Shown: one piece after another, positions 45,371 to 57,650 of the stretch
Position numbering within the stretch: position 1 is the stretch's first letter
Layout: every line of letters starts with the position of its first letter
Assembly: GCF_029227915.1 (NCBI RefSeq)
Contig: NC_079881.1
Location: forward strand, 11,321,501-11,385,500
Reading direction: 5' to 3'
Origin: Hydractinia symbiolongicarpus
Taxonomy: Eukaryota > Cnidaria > Hydrozoa > Anthoathecata > Hydractiniidae
Length of the DNA: 64,000 bases
Made by a program: the position numbers and the translations under genes
The notes under the pieces: generated by a model
What the model was told of the DNA's origin: nothing
The model's input: the letters and a program-made list of their open reading frames with translations, nothing else
Databases searched by the model: none

Positions 45371-48300
45371 ATGGTATGTGTTTTAATTTTTATCGAAAAA
45401 TATCTACACAACCCAACAAAGTTAACTTTACTGTGAAGCACATTTAATTTGTTAATAAAGTTAGATCCCATAATTTAAAGTATTTTGCAGTGTTGATGGC
45501 TTATTTTTCTGTTTTTATATTTTAGTCTCATCGAAAGTTTGAGGCGCCTCGCCACGGTTCAATTGGTTTCTTACCCAGAAAAAGATGCAAGCGACATAAT
45601 GGTAAAATTAAGTCCTTTCCAAAGGACGATCAAAGTCAACCATGTCATTTAACTGGTTTTATTGGCTTTAAAGCTGGTATGACCCATATCGTTCGTGAAG
45701 TTGATCGTCATGGTTCAAAAGTTCACAAAAAGGAGGTTGTTGAAGCAGTCACCATTCTTGAAACTCCTCCAATTGTAGTTGTTGGTATCGTCGGATATGT
45801 AGAAACTCCACGAGGTCATCGACAGCTTACCAGTGTGTGGGCTGAACATCTTAGTGAAGAATGCCGCAGACGATTTTACAAAAATTGGTAAGGTGTAATA
45901 TTTTGCATTTTCTGGAGACAAAATTTAACATGAATTGCTACGAGGGTGCCGATAATACCCACACATCGTAAGAAGTGCACGCGTTTCCAGGCATGTTTGT
46001 CATTTTTAAAAACAATACACCTTTACGCTAATTCAATTGTACATGCGTTCCTACAGCTCTCCATTGTTTTACTATATCGGAAAAGGAGGTAAAAATCGTG
46101 TTTTTATAAGAGTTTGTTAGAGACGAAAGCTTGTTTTCTCCAGTTTTTTAACTTCTGGCGTATCAATTTCTTTCAAATTTTCAGGAAACGTTAATAATAA
46201 TAAGATACAGCTTATGTGTACTTTTCATTAAAAACAAAACGCGGCAAGAAAAGTTATCACGAAAAAACGTGTTTTCTCCTTAATAAACTCTTATAAAAGT
46301 GTGATGTTTACCTCCTCTGATCGCTAAATAAGCTGCGATGGAGTGTTAATTTTCCCGAATTATTGTAAAGGTGTATTAAAGAATTCGCCTGCATAAACCC
46401 GAAAAAACTGCCTCCTTCCCTGTCATCTGCATGGTATGTTGTAAGAAATTATGGGAATGCTCCGGGTGAGTTCAAGAAAGTGCAGGTGGTTTTAGGGGGG
46501 CAACCGCCAATTTAATTCAAGAAGTTGCCTGAACTCGCCCTTAAATTTTTGGCTTAACGGCACCCTCTTGGATTGCCTAAATTAGGAGTAATTGAACCAC
46601 AAAATTGATCAAGCAGGTGTCAAGTATGTGAAGTCACATGAGTACTAATAAGGTTGGTTTTATCAGCGAAGAAAACTTGGAACAGTGTCCAACTCTCCAG
46701 CATTAAGTGTGTGTATTTATCGATATTTAATGATAACTTTGCACTTTGTTTAAATAGCAAAGTAAGGTAATAATAACTCATACTTGACTGTGAGAGGCAA
46801 CTCTCTACTTATCTTGACTTAATGTCAAAAACTGCAATCTGAAAATAGGGTTAGTCAGGTCACTTCAACACAAATTATTGGCGACATCCGTCTAATTAAT
46901 TTTGTGGATCGATTACTCCTAGTTTATCCTAATTAGCAGTAGACAGTTTTCCCTGAAGGTTTTGTTATTCACTACTCCCAAGATGGGCTTTGTCGTTTAC
47001 TACCACCTGTTAACTCACTGATCAGGTGAGTCATCTGGTGAGGGGAAAGTGTTGTACTGTAATATGGTTTATTGCTTTTGCCTAATTTTGCGGATGCTAG
47101 AGAAAGATTAAATAAATAGTTAAATTTTGTTACTGCATGACTTTACTCCTTTTTTGCACATGAATGTTTTGCTCCTGACTAGGCCTGTACAGAAATATTC
47201 TGTAGTTGTCTTTAAATATCGTTGTTAACAGAAATGTTTTCTTAGCATCGGACCTCCTCTCAGATCATCTGACGAGCTCCGATCTTTTTTAACATGATTT
47301 CAGGTATAAATCTAAAAGAAAGGCTTTTGCTAAAGCAAGTAAAAAATGGTCTGATGAAGATGGGAAAAAAAGCATTGAACGTGATCTCGAGAAAATGAAG
47401 AAATACTGCAAAGTTATTCGAGTTCTTGTCCACACTCAACAAAAACTTCTCCATCTAAAACAGAAGAAAGCTCATATCATGGAACTTCAAGTCAATGGCG
47501 GATCAGTTTCTGACAAAGTTGATTGGGCCAAAGATCACTTAGAAAAAACATTATCTATTGGAGGTGTTTTTGCACAAGATGAAATGATTGATGTAATCGG
47601 TGTCACTAAAGGAAAGGGATTCAAAGGTATTTACTAAGAAAATAGTATTTTTGTGTTATGATTTAGCAGTGGTAAAAGTTATTTGCAGTTTGCATATTAA
47701 CTTAGATAATCAAGGGATTTAAAGAATCTAAGTTTAACTTTTTTTTTAAGGTGTGACCTACAGATGGGGAACAAAAAAACTTCCTCGAAAAACTCACAAA
47801 GGTTTGCGAAAGGTTGCCTGTATTGGTGCATGGCATCCTGCTAGAGTTGGGTTCTCTGTTCCAAGAGCTGGTCAGTGCGGTTACCATCACCGTGTTGAAC
47901 GTAACAAGAAGGTTTACAGAATTGGTCGTGGTATCCATACCAAAGACAATAAAGTTGTCAAAAACAATGCTTCGACTGATTATGATTTGACAGAAAAGAC
48001 AATTACTCCAATGGTAAGGCAGCTCTTAATTGTTAATTTATAATGTGATTTGTGTTCAATTCATTTATGAAGTAATTATCTTATAGGGTGGATTCCCACA
48101 TTATGGAGAAGTGAATGAAGACTTTATCATGATTAAAGGCTGTGTTCCAGGTCCTAAAAAACGAGTCTTGACATTAAGAAAGGTATGAGCCGATATTTAA
48201 CAATTAACTCGTGTTTGAGGACTGGTGTAAATTTGTGCATAATTGTTTTCTCCATTGCAGACAAGGGGAGAGTCAATTTTTTAACAATAAGATTTTTTTC

Positions 48301-48584
48301 TAGCATAACACAGCAATAACACTTTGCAGTAAATGCATTGCTTGACTAGGGATTAATTTTGAGTTAGGGTCACAAGTATAAATTCAGCAAAATTTTCTTA
48401 ACGCTTTATGTATTTTTAGTCATTGATTCCACAAACCAGTCGTAAAGCAATGGAAAAGATCACCTTGAAATTTATTGACACTTCATCTAAATTTGGTCAT
48501 GGAAGATTCCAACACGACCAAGAAAAGAAGAGTTTCATGGGTTTACTCAAAAAAGATCGACAACCAGAAGCAACAGAGGCATAA
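45371..48584 (+). CDS. RPL3: 60S ribosomal protein L3 (uL3)
   Basis: uL3 is a core protein of the large ribosomal subunit whose extension reaches toward the peptidyl transferase centre. Coding exons: 45371-45373 (the ATG alone), 45526-45887, 47304-47626, 47751-48013, 48087-48182, 48420-48584. Phases agree and give 403 residues, the same as human. Landmarks: [20 protein letters not shown] at the N-terminus, [37 protein letters not shown] (human has a lysine at the cysteine position) and KFGHGRFQ near the C-terminus. An exon holding only the start codon is common in ribosomal-protein genes. Intron 2 (1.4 kb) carries two inverted-repeat elements. I looked for C/D-box snoRNAs in the introns, as in vertebrate RPL3, and could not support any. 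Confidence 0.98.
46014..46377. mobile_element. Inverted-repeat element (RPL3 intron 2)
   Basis: The ends AATACACCTTTAC and GTAAAGGTGTATT are exact inverted repeats. Further in, GGAGGTAAA (46085-46093) pairs with TTTACCTCC (46308-46316), and CTCCATTG faces CGATGGAG. It is a ~364-base MITE of unknown superfamily. Confidence 0.75.
46583..46928. mobile_element. Second inverted-repeat element (RPL3 intron 2)
   Basis: TTAGGAGTAATTGAACCACA near 46582 pairs with the segment at 46893-46925, which reads TTTTGTGGATCGATTACTCC. Arms are about 30 bases with a few mismatches. The interior has no coding signal. Confidence 0.65.
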
Positions 48585-48614
48585 TATCAATATTGTTGTA
48601 ACAAATGGTGCTGA

Positions 48615-48620
48615 AATAAA
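48615..48620 (+). terminator. RPL3 polyadenylation signal
   Basis: AATAAA lies 31 bases after the stop codon, a short 3' UTR as expected for a ribosomal-protein gene. Confidence 0.7.
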
Positions 48621-51185
48621 TTATAAATAGAACTGTTGTATTGGTGTCTAAAACCTGACTATTTTGTTCCAACGGCGAGCCTATTGTGCACTTAAATCGT
48701 ATTTGTACAAAATTGACTTAAGACTATTAAATTATTAGGAAAACATTTTGCACTAATATTTTTCTTATTTACCCAGCTATTGTTTTTGGATTTCGCCTCT
48801 CGCTACCAGTTCACCCATTTTATATACATCGTTTAAAACTGGCGTTATTTCAGGACCGAATAGCACTAATACGTACTGCTTTTTCACCTTGTTATTATTT
48901 AAAAATATTTTAAAAGCGTCAACATTTTTGGACAAATTAATAATCTATATTTATCAAGAATAAATAATTTAGTTTCTTAACGATAATGGATAAATCGTAT
49001 CAGTAATTTCGTAATTTCTTCATTACATATTTAAAAAAAATACATAAGTATACCATTACAAATTAAGAATTGTTACGGATATTATAAACGTACGCATAAA
49101 AAGTCAGACAATTTTTTTGTCACGCATTTGTCCAAACAAATACAAACGTCCAAAATTTATACACGAAATTTGCAAATTGGTACGAAAGCACAGGAGAGTC
49201 TTATGCAAATGTATGCCAGCCGGAATAGAATATACATATAGATATAATGGTCTCTCTAAATTATAATTAATTATAGAAATCGTTGTATATAGCTGGAAAA
49301 ATTTGACCTTTAGACTATGCAAGCCATGTGAGAGCAGTAACCGTCTAACTAGACCCTAGCATAATAATCAATCCTGTTCTGCTGAACAATAGCAAAAAGG
49401 ATCGATTTATGCTTTAGTCTTTGTCATACTTCTTCTGATACTTCTAATAATCCTTTGAGTACGGTCACTCACGTCTGTCGTGCTCGACCAGCGTTTACCT
49501 CAACGGTGTCTTCTTGTGCTTCTCCAATTCCTGAAAGGGATAGTAGAATATGCAGCCTTTTTATGAACTGTCCGGAGACTATTGTTCAGATCTTGATTTT
49601 GTTACATATTTAAGACTTGGGACTCACCAGGTACAGCCTGGAGAAAATTGTCAAGATGGTTTTGACCTTCCTACTGTGCATCCAGTTTAGGTCTCTGGGC
49701 GTTCTGGAAAGAGAGATAAGAGTCTGGGTGCTTTAAAGCGAAAGGATGAGTGTTAAAGGGAGAAGTGACTTCTGCTGGCAGATGACATCAATTCCGAGAG
49801 TTTGCAGAGCCTTCTTTACGTGATGTTGTGTGGCATAGGGTGAAGAAGGAAATTTGGTACAAAGCCTTCTAGTAATTTCCACAAGTAGATAATTTGGTAT
49901 CTATCTCTTCTTCGTTGTAAATGAATATATTCTGTAAGACTTTAAATTACTCCAGTAATTTTTTCTATCAGAACCATAGATTTTGCGCGAAAAACTTGAT
50001 TGTACTGATTCGAGTGATTTCACAAGGTACTTGGGCAAAGGTGACCATAACTACGAGCAATATTATAGATTGGGTACAACTAGTGATCTCCATAGTGTAA
50101 GCATTACAACTAGTTCTCTTGATTGGAACACTCGAACGATCCAGCTTGACAATCGTTTTCCTTTTTCTATAACATTGTTGATAGGAATCATGAAGGTACA
50201 GTCAGTGCTCAGGACTCGACCTTGAGGATTGAATTGAACGCACGACCGAGAACGCTCCACCAAAAGCCGCAAATTGGTAATTTATTTCTTAAGTATGTTT
50301 TTGTGAGGGTGAATGGTCCAACAAAACAGAAATTATGCAAGGCTAAAGATATTACATGCTATTTTTTAATTGTTGTTGTACTTTTTCTAATATTTTTTTT
50401 CCTTTTACCCTTTTACCCACTGCTACTAAGAATTTCTATAGCCTTTCTTAAGCGTTGATTCATCGCAAAGCGTAAATAAAGTCTTGTGAAGGAGAATTAA
50501 TTATTACAGTTTATTCTGTTTTTTACTAATTTTTCGCAACTTCGATCCCAAGGCATGTAGCGTTTTTGAATTTTTAAAACAGCACACCTATCCACGACAA
50601 ACACCCATCTTTCTACCTGGTTCTGACGAGGGGGGGGGGGCACTATCCTTATTGTAAAAAAGTCCGTTAAAGTATTACGCCAACGTCGTCTTTCTCCCAT
50701 CGGCGCGGCGTCTCTAGAAAAGAAGGATGTGTGAACGAGATTGGTGTCAGTCATATCATACTTTTTGCCAGTTTAATTCTTACAGGTATATACAAACAAA
50801 AAAATGTTTTAATAATTTTTCCTTATATCAGAACATTTTCAATGAAAATGGGAACTGAAGATATCAAACTTTTCACTTCCTCCTTCTGGACATCAGGCAA
50901 AAAACCCTGGGGATGAGGATGCGTCGGGGTATCGGGTCTCGCTTTTCCCAGCCTGCCGAAAAACTTTCTTTACGCGAAGTGGAGGCTGCAAACGGCTCAT
51001 GTACACAAGGGCACTGTGTAAAAGTACGCACATCAGCAAACATCAGCAGGGCAGCAAGAGACCAGCTGGAGAAAAGTAAATGAACTGCAGTATAATAAAC
51101 AATAACATCGTCACTCCTGGTACAAGAAACGCATTATATTGAAAAAATGTCTCGCCTGATTACTTGTTCTCCAAAGGTGAGACTT
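48621..51185. other. Intergenic DNA after RPL3; possible decayed coding remnants
   Basis: Most is AT-rich and featureless. The minus strand between about 49872 and 49450 is less AT-rich and reads in pieces as ALQTLGIDVICQQKSLLPL and NHLDNFLQAVPGESQ with stops between. It looks like a decayed gene or element I cannot name. A poly(G) run lies at 50631-50640. A GC-richer patch at 50915-51080 holds a 56-codon + strand frame with no recognised similarity. Confidence 0.3.
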
Positions 51186-51377
51186 TCATGAATTTACATT
51201 ATTATAAACTATGTAAAAAAGGTCCGTAAAAAAATCCACAAACAATGGCAGTAGAGAACCATCAATTTTGATGACGTCGGACGCGTCAATACACATACCA
51301 TCTTTTTTAGAATTTTTTTTAACCGTTGCCTCTATTGTGTAATCCATAAACGCTTTAACAGGTTGTTGACGCCACAT
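51186..51377 (-). CDS. Possible terminal exon or small gene, unknown
   Basis: A 63-residue minus-strand frame starts at an ATG three codons inside a good acceptor (TTTTTTTTAG next to 51382) and runs to a stop. The peptide is balanced in composition (WRQQPVKAFMDYTIEATVKK, then KIDGSLLPLFVDFFTDLF) and unlike translated AT-rich noise. I recognise no family. It could be the last exon of a minus-strand gene or part of a dead element. Confidence 0.3.
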   Translation of the reverse strand: MWRQQPVKAFMDYTIEATVKKNSKKDGMCIDASDVIKIDGSLLPLFVDFFTDLFYIVYNNVNS

Positions 51378-53569
51378 GGATACTAAAAAAAATATGACAG
51401 TGGATTTTTAATATTTACATTACCTTAACAGGATAAATTTTGAAATAAATTTTTTGCCTTGGATTTTCTTTTAATGTATTTCATAGACATTCATAGACAT
51501 TTGAATTTTTAAGTTCTTGTTCAAGAGGTTTTGGCAAAAAAAAAAATTTTTTTTCAATGATGCTCTAAGGAATATTTTCTATGAAAATCATTAGCTTTTG
51601 TATAAAATATACTTATTATATATACTTATTATAATAACACTTATTAATGAAATGCATTATTTTTTTGCAACAAAAGCCCACAGGGGTCAAGAGGTTCCAC
51701 AAAATCATTTTTTTCACAATACATCTCTTCACAGTTTAAGTCGTTTACTTATGTTCTGTATTAAAAAAAGGAAGTAAACAGAGTGAATTTAATAGTTATT
51801 TATTTATTTATTTTCCATCAGATAGTATGATAATAATAATAATAAAAATTATTCATGCAAACTCATTAAAACCACCTAATGGAGGGATACCACCACGAAT
51901 AAGGCTTTGAACATATGCATTATGAATATTTGTCATTTTCTAAAGGCTTCTGAATTCATTACAGTTAATTCTTTTCTTTTTAATTCTCAATAAGACGTGG
52001 TAACAAAAGAAAGACTGTGAAACTGTGAACTCGTGTATTAGCATCTTTTCGACACTAGGAATCGTAAATCTGAAATTTAGGTAAGAAATAGAATAACACG
52101 TCATAATTGGTGATAAACTATTGTAAACGCAATAAAGTAGTTCTATTCACACTATATTTTTTAAACAACACAGTGTACCACACTCCTTATTGACTGCCCT
52201 TAGGTATTTTACTTTAAGGCTACCATGTTTATGCACAAAGTTGTAAAGCTATACACAGTACTTTAGTCATAGTGACAATGTGTTGCCAGGAGAGCAGAGG
52301 CCCAGCGTTGAAAAGATAAAAAAAAAAAAATATAGTTTACTAAGAAGAAACATTCATATCAGTAACCTTTGTTAGTCAGTAATAACAAAATTCTACTTAC
52401 AATTCATTATACTACTCATAACATCATCATTCAAGTGCCATTTATAGCTAGCTACAGGCCACCAAAATATCTTGACTTTAAAGGCAAATTTTTCAGAGCA
52501 AAAAAATGTAAGCACCAGAACGTCGATTTCTTCTGGTAATACAATGTTTGAAATTAATAAAAATAACTATGAATAGTCTTGGAAAACTTTAGAATGTTAG
52601 TTTTAGGCATTTTCATATGCTCCTTTTGCCCCTGTCAGAAAAAAATACGTTCTTGACAATGAAATGTTCTTCTTTCGTTTTCTTGCTTTTCACCATAGCC
52701 ACCAACAATTTTTTTGTCTTCGCCAACATGTTATCAAACATTATAAAATTAAAACAAACGCTTTATAGTCATGAAAGTCAGCCTTTGTTCAAAATCAGTG
52801 GAGCATCCAATTTGTAAAACAATGTTTATCAGGCATGCGACGATGTCTACCTCTCAAAAATATTTCAAACATTCGCGAAATATATTACAAAATATTTCGC
52901 GAATGCGCATTCTGAATTTCACATTCTGAACGAACGTGCCCTACTCTCCAGTGGAGGATTCGAAGTATCGTATGTAGAGAAAGGATGTTGTGTGGGTGAA
53001 GGGATGACGTAAGAAACAAGGGCTTCATCAGACGCACAGGCCTTGTTTCTTATACCGCTTTCTGCTTGGGTAGTGAAATTGATCCGTGATAGAATCAAAA
53101 CAATCCGACCTGGCGTAAGCGGTTGGTCATTTTAAAGGATCTGTTTATAACGAAAGGGCTACATCTATATATATCTTTCTCGATTTGTTTGTTGGCCATG
53201 CTTAACAGATTTGGTTAGTGATAACAATCCACGAGAGATTATTAGTGAGGTGAAAAAGGAAAGGGAAGAAAATGTGCTGTCTTGTTGCTAAAGAAGACTA
53301 AGTACGTGATTTTATGTGTAAATATAATTGGTAGGTGAAAGGCACATGTAATTGCCGTCCGGGAAGAAAACGAGCCTTCATTACCCCTGCCGGAAAGGCC
53401 CTGTAGAGAGGAAATTTTTGAAAACTCGATTAAATACTCACGAATGACATAATTTTGTTTTACTTTTTATTTTATGTAATTTGTACATATTATTTTTTTA
53501 TTTTTTTTATTTTTTTAATTGAGTTAAAATACATTTTCGGCATCATGGAAAACCCATGTTAACTCATTT
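51378..53569. other. Intergenic DNA; two hairpins, otherwise nothing recognised
   Basis: AT-rich. A palindrome with ATTCGCGAAATAT arms lies at 52871-52904. A second hairpin, TAAGAAACAAGG with its complement, lies at 53009-53051. The remainder shows no conserved frame. Confidence 0.45.
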
Positions 53570-53964
53570 TCAGGAACTACACGCCCTTCCATATATCCTG
53601 TGTACCCCGTCAGGCTCTGGATAAGCATCACGAATTTTTGTCACTGCACATGACGGGATGACCCTTCGCACAGATTTGCCAAGTCTGTTTTGAACCCACC
53701 ACGTGAACTGTCGGTAAGCAGCATAGCAATATGTTCTAAAAGAAAAATGTTAACCTGAAATATCAAACTTATGTTCTTATAACCCATATTTCTATAAACA
53801 GCGTGTTTTGACAGGAACAACATCTACTTACTTATTGGGAACGTTATTTCTTTGAGGAAGATATGTCGATTCTCTATCATACATTCCAACCAAAGCAGTC
53901 CAGAGATTTCCTTTCCTTAAAACAATCGGGTCGAAATCTTCGTGATTGACTATACAGTTTATTT
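53570..53964 (-). CDS. P2X7-ballast-like (P2RX7_C) domain gene, partial
   Basis: Two minus-strand exons join in phase: 53832-53964 and 53570-53735, with acceptors and a GTAAGT donor. The product reads CIVNHEDFDPIVLRKGNLWT, then NVPNK across the junction, AYRQFTWWVQNRLGK, VRRVIPSCAVTKIRDAYPEP, and ends at TGA 53570-53572. This resembles the zinc-binding cytoplasmic domain of P2X7 receptors, found as free-standing proteins in many aquatic invertebrates. The N-terminal exon with the first zinc-ligand cysteines was not found, so the gene is incomplete here or a relic. There is no transmembrane channel part. Confidence 0.65.
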
Positions 53965-54693
53965 CTAAAGAATATATTTTTAATAACTTAATAATCAGCA
54001 TATAATGTTTCCTATATTCTGCTAAAAAGTACACACCTTGTAGGTTATATATATGTCTTGAAGAAAAAGAAAACAAATAATTCTGCATTAAGCAAACAAC
54101 AAAATTTTTTTCTAGCGCTAATGAATCTTCTATATCTCATAAATATTTAATACTTCGAAACATATCAACAAGGCATTGTAAACACGAATTAGTCAGTAGA
54201 ATATATCACCGTGAGGCATCCTATAATTCTTTGGTCCTTGTGACGTCAATTATGCAGCCATTATGAATTTCAAAGTTCGAGAAGAAGCGTGAGCATGATA
54301 AAGCCGCATGAAGTGAGGTAGCTCAAAATTTGAAAGTTTATTTACAATTATTTGCTGTACTAAACTTTTCTGTAAAAAACGAATGTTATTTTCTTAAATA
54401 ATTATATGAATAGAACTTAATTAGGTAGCATCATTAAAAGGTCGGAGGGAACCTTTAAATAAGTAAATCACAGCGTAACTATGTTGTGTCATATTTTAAT
54501 GCTAAAATTTGACTTTTATTTCCTGGTTGCATCAGGTTTTGCATTTTAATAGAAGAAGTAAGTTATAGTTTACCCATGATTATTTAACAAAGGATTTAAA
54601 TTATAGCTTGTTTTAGTAAATATAGCTTAATTTACCTGCAAACAGCCATATTAAAATGTACACAATCAAATAAGCGATGGAAAGATTGATTCA

Positions 54694-55086
54694 ATGTTGT
54701 TGACATTTGGCATAGCTTCTGCACGCTTCAGAATATTCCAGCTCGCTATTATACCCCACGTTAGCACAGTTATCAATGTGACTAAAGCTGTGGTGAGCCT
54801 TCACAATTTTCTAATGAAAGATCGAACAAGTTTAAGATATAGCTATTGTCCAGTTGATTTTATTGACAGAGAATTATTTTCTCGCACTGAAAGTGGTCAA
54901 TGGAGAAGTAAAATCGAGGGTGACACTGGCCTCATTCCTATCAGAAGAACTGGTTCAAATAACTACTCACGAGACGCTAAGATACTTAGAGATCAATTTC
55001 GTGACTATTTTTGCTCCTCTGCTGGTGAAGTGCCATGGCAATGGAATATAGTAAAAAGCACAAATAACCCCTTTGATGAACTTTGA
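54694..55086 (+). pseudogene. PIF/Harbinger transposase, C-terminal remnant
   Basis: A 130-residue frame matches the end of the DDE domain of Harbinger transposases. FGIASARFRIFQLAIIP is the region after the second catalytic aspartate, TKAVVSLHNFLM the helix with the last acidic region, and RDQFRDYFCSSAGEVPWQW the C-terminus. The upstream two-thirds with the catalytic residues is absent from the preceding 700 bases, so it cannot be active. Confidence 0.75.
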
Positions 55087-55526
55087 CCTTTATTACTATG
55101 TAAATTTATACTGTAACAGTTGTTAAATTGTATAAAAAATACATATAGTATCTTCACATTTAATCTTCCAGTTCATACAATACCTCCATCAGTTTAATCC
55201 GAGCCAATTTATTCTTTTTGGGGTTGAGTGCTTTGAGAGAGCTCACCAGACTCCTTGCAAAATAAAACATCACTATCTTCAATTTTTTCATTCTTCTTAT
55301 TTTTTTTCCATATCATCCATCAATGATCTTGCCAAAAGGGCATCAATATTTGTTGTCTTGGTGTCTGAACCACTGCTATGTGTAGACTGTGAATCAGATT
55401 AACCAGAAAAAATATCATGTGAGGCAGGAGATTGAAGGAATACTTGACTTGTAGATGATATTGTACGTGTCGCTGCTACTGGAGATGTAAGAGATGTTAA
55501 GTTAGTAGTGGTCACTAATAGGTTCA

Positions 55527-56429
55527 CCAGTATTTGAGTAGGTGTGCGATGCTTCGCACATGCAAATCAAGTAACATGTGTGATGTGAAGCTCACCTGCA
55601 AAGAAAGTTCCGCATGCGATACGGGGCTCCGAGGTTAATTTTTTTTGCGCATTCATTTTGCGGTACTGGTATACCGACTCTCTCAATCTTAACTTCCTTT
55701 TCTACTTGTTCGAAATAGTATGCATGACTATACTGTCATTTTTATATTTATTATTTATTTTTCAGGTCATCACAAGCAAATAGTCAAAAATATGCTTTGT
55801 TTTTAAATTAAAAAAAATCTTTATCTACGTGGCTTAAATAAAACTTAAAAATTCATTCAGAAAGTTCAGCTATAATTTACCAAACTTTATACATGTTTTG
55901 TCACGTAAAGAAAGTATCTACAATTAAATCCGTGATGAAATGTCTATTCCGCCTAAAGTGCAATTTTGCAGACTTGCTCCATCCGTGCTCCGTCAGCGTT
56001 CGCCTCTGCATTAGTTAAGCTGAATTTATTGTGTAAGACATGGTTACCAACGACGAAGGGGCCAGGCAAAAGAGATTTATGTCTACATAGTTCTTTTAAC
56101 CAAGTCAGGAGTCGGTGAATTAGCTAGGATGGCCAGGTTAGCTATGAGTAGGCTTGCTCGTGGATTAAAAGGACCAGGACTATTCAATAATTCTGAGATC
56201 TAAAAAAAGTGTCCGACCAAAACAGAAATCTATTGGACGTTTTGTCTGACGAGTCTCTAGAAATTATTTTCTAGGGCTGTCATCACACACTACAAAATAG
56301 ATTTTTAGGTTGATTTTGAAAACTCAATATTTATTTTTCATACGTGCAATTAATCACACGCCTGAAATGATTTAGTCGTGTGCCAAGGCGTGCGCGTGCG
56401 ATCGCACGCACTCTCCTGAAAATGCCTGG
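55527..56429. mobile_element. ~1-kb terminal-inverted-repeat DNA element, copy 2 (inverted)
   Basis: This is the reverse-orientation relative of 4118-5120. It begins CCAG (55527) and ends CCTGG (56429), and shares the GTGCGATCGCACG block (56397-56409) and long internal stretches (for example 55990-56280). About 12 bases are missing from its left terminal repeat. It lies between the Harbinger transposase remnant and the MADF fragment and may have inserted between two genes of one older element. Confidence 0.75.
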
Positions 56430-56438
56430 GTCACGTTA

Positions 56439-57122
56439 CTAGTAGTTTCTCTTGGCAACAATAAATCTCTCAAAAACACCAAGTTCATTGAAGAACAGAC
56501 ATTTCGATAACACTTTTCGAACTGAAGCTGATGCAGTTTCTTTTTCTCTTCTTTTCAAGCATTCTTTCACTTTCACTTTCATTCTATTCCAACGTTTCTC
56601 TGCAACATTTCCTACAACACAAAAAAATTCTTTAAAATTTTATTTGTAGCTAGCTAGCTATATGTATATTTTCTTTGTTGGTATCCTACTCTCACTCTCC
56701 TTCAGAATTGCCATAAAAATACATTCTGAAATATTTTCTGTGATAGCTATAGCAAGCTAGATTTTTTGCTTATAAAACTTTGAAACACTTACAATCAATT
56801 CCAAGAACTAGGGATATTCTTCTCCATGCTTCATCCTTCTTCGGCTTTTCCTTAAATGCTCTACATGTTGTGTTCCATAAACAAGGATAGTCCCTGACAT
56901 GTTCAATCAAAGTCGCCAACATATGCTCTTGGCTTTGCAATTCTGCAGGCCTAACGTGTTCTTTTGCATCTCGAACTTGCAACTCTTTAAACCAGCTGCG
57001 TAGTTTAAGTTTCTTGTTATCTTTTCATCCTCATTTTGATTAAATAATTCTGTTTCTTCCACAGATGGAAACCTGACTCGTCCACCATTTTTATCAGTTG
57101 TGTGCCAGCCGAGGGCAAGCAT
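56439..57122 (-). pseudogene. MADF (Myb/SANT-like) domain gene, disrupted
   Basis: On the minus strand, 57122 to 56793 encodes a lead region and then TLIEHVRDYPCLWN...KDEAWRRISLVLGID, the first part of a MADF DNA-binding domain. The exon at 56611-56439 continues it (AEKRWNRMKVKVKECLKR) to a TAG stop. Two defects are visible. The reading frame shifts around 56940-57010, and joining the evident GTAAGT donor (56792) to the TAG acceptor (56612) creates a TGA at the junction. MADF proteins accompany Harbinger transposases, so this is probably the partner gene of the remnant at 54694. Confidence 0.65.
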
Positions 57123-57593
57123 GAAGCGACTGAAAACTTCAATGTTTTGACACGTGATTTGAAAAATAAAAAATCTGATTGGCTACTATAATAACAAAAT
57201 ACATTTTCCGCGAATCAGAACAACAAAAAATTCAAGTGATTTTTTTTCCGGCACGTAACGTAATATTTTCCTTCAAGAAATTCCCAAAGAATTGTTACAC
57301 ACATGCTCCAAACGTAAAATGTTCGTTACGTGGACATTTTCGTGAAGTGGAAAACGGTCTTTAGCCCTGTACATGATTCGAAACTGGATCTCTCATTTGC
57401 ATGAATGTCATAGTCATTAGACCAACAAGGCATGAACATGTGCAGCATTTTACAGTTGCACAATGTACTCAAAAGATTACATTAAAGTCTAGTTAACTAA
57501 ACGCTTTTAAATATATTTAAATTCAGTATGCGAATATCACAAAGTCACAAAGTGTGCTAATACTGATGTCAAAAGGAGCTCAGGCGTTAAATA
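57123..57593. other. Gap before ACO2; nothing recognised
   Basis: Mixed-composition DNA without a conserved frame. The ACO2 promoter should lie here if the candidate first exon is right. Confidence 0.35.
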
Positions 57594-57650
57594 ATGTTTG
57601 CCATGCTTTACAAAATGTTTTCCATTGTGGGAAAGTTGCTGTTATGCTGC
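57594..57650 (+). CDS. ACO2: Candidate first coding exon of ACO2
   Basis: ATG 57594 opens 19 codons ending at a GTAAAC donor in phase 0, which fits the next exon at 58114. The peptide is hydrophobic with two lysines and no acidic residue (MFAMLYKMFSIVGK...), compatible with a mitochondrial presequence. Many short frames would pass this test in AT-rich DNA, so it is only a candidate. Confidence 0.3.

Noticed and set aside
45888-47303. C/D-box snoRNA in RPL3 intron 2
   Set aside because: GTGATGT and CTGA occur near 46301-46320, but spacing and terminal pairing do not form a convincing snoRNA.
50911-51081. 56-codon frame in a GC-richer patch
   Set aside because: No recognised similarity, no splice context and too short to stand on composition alone.
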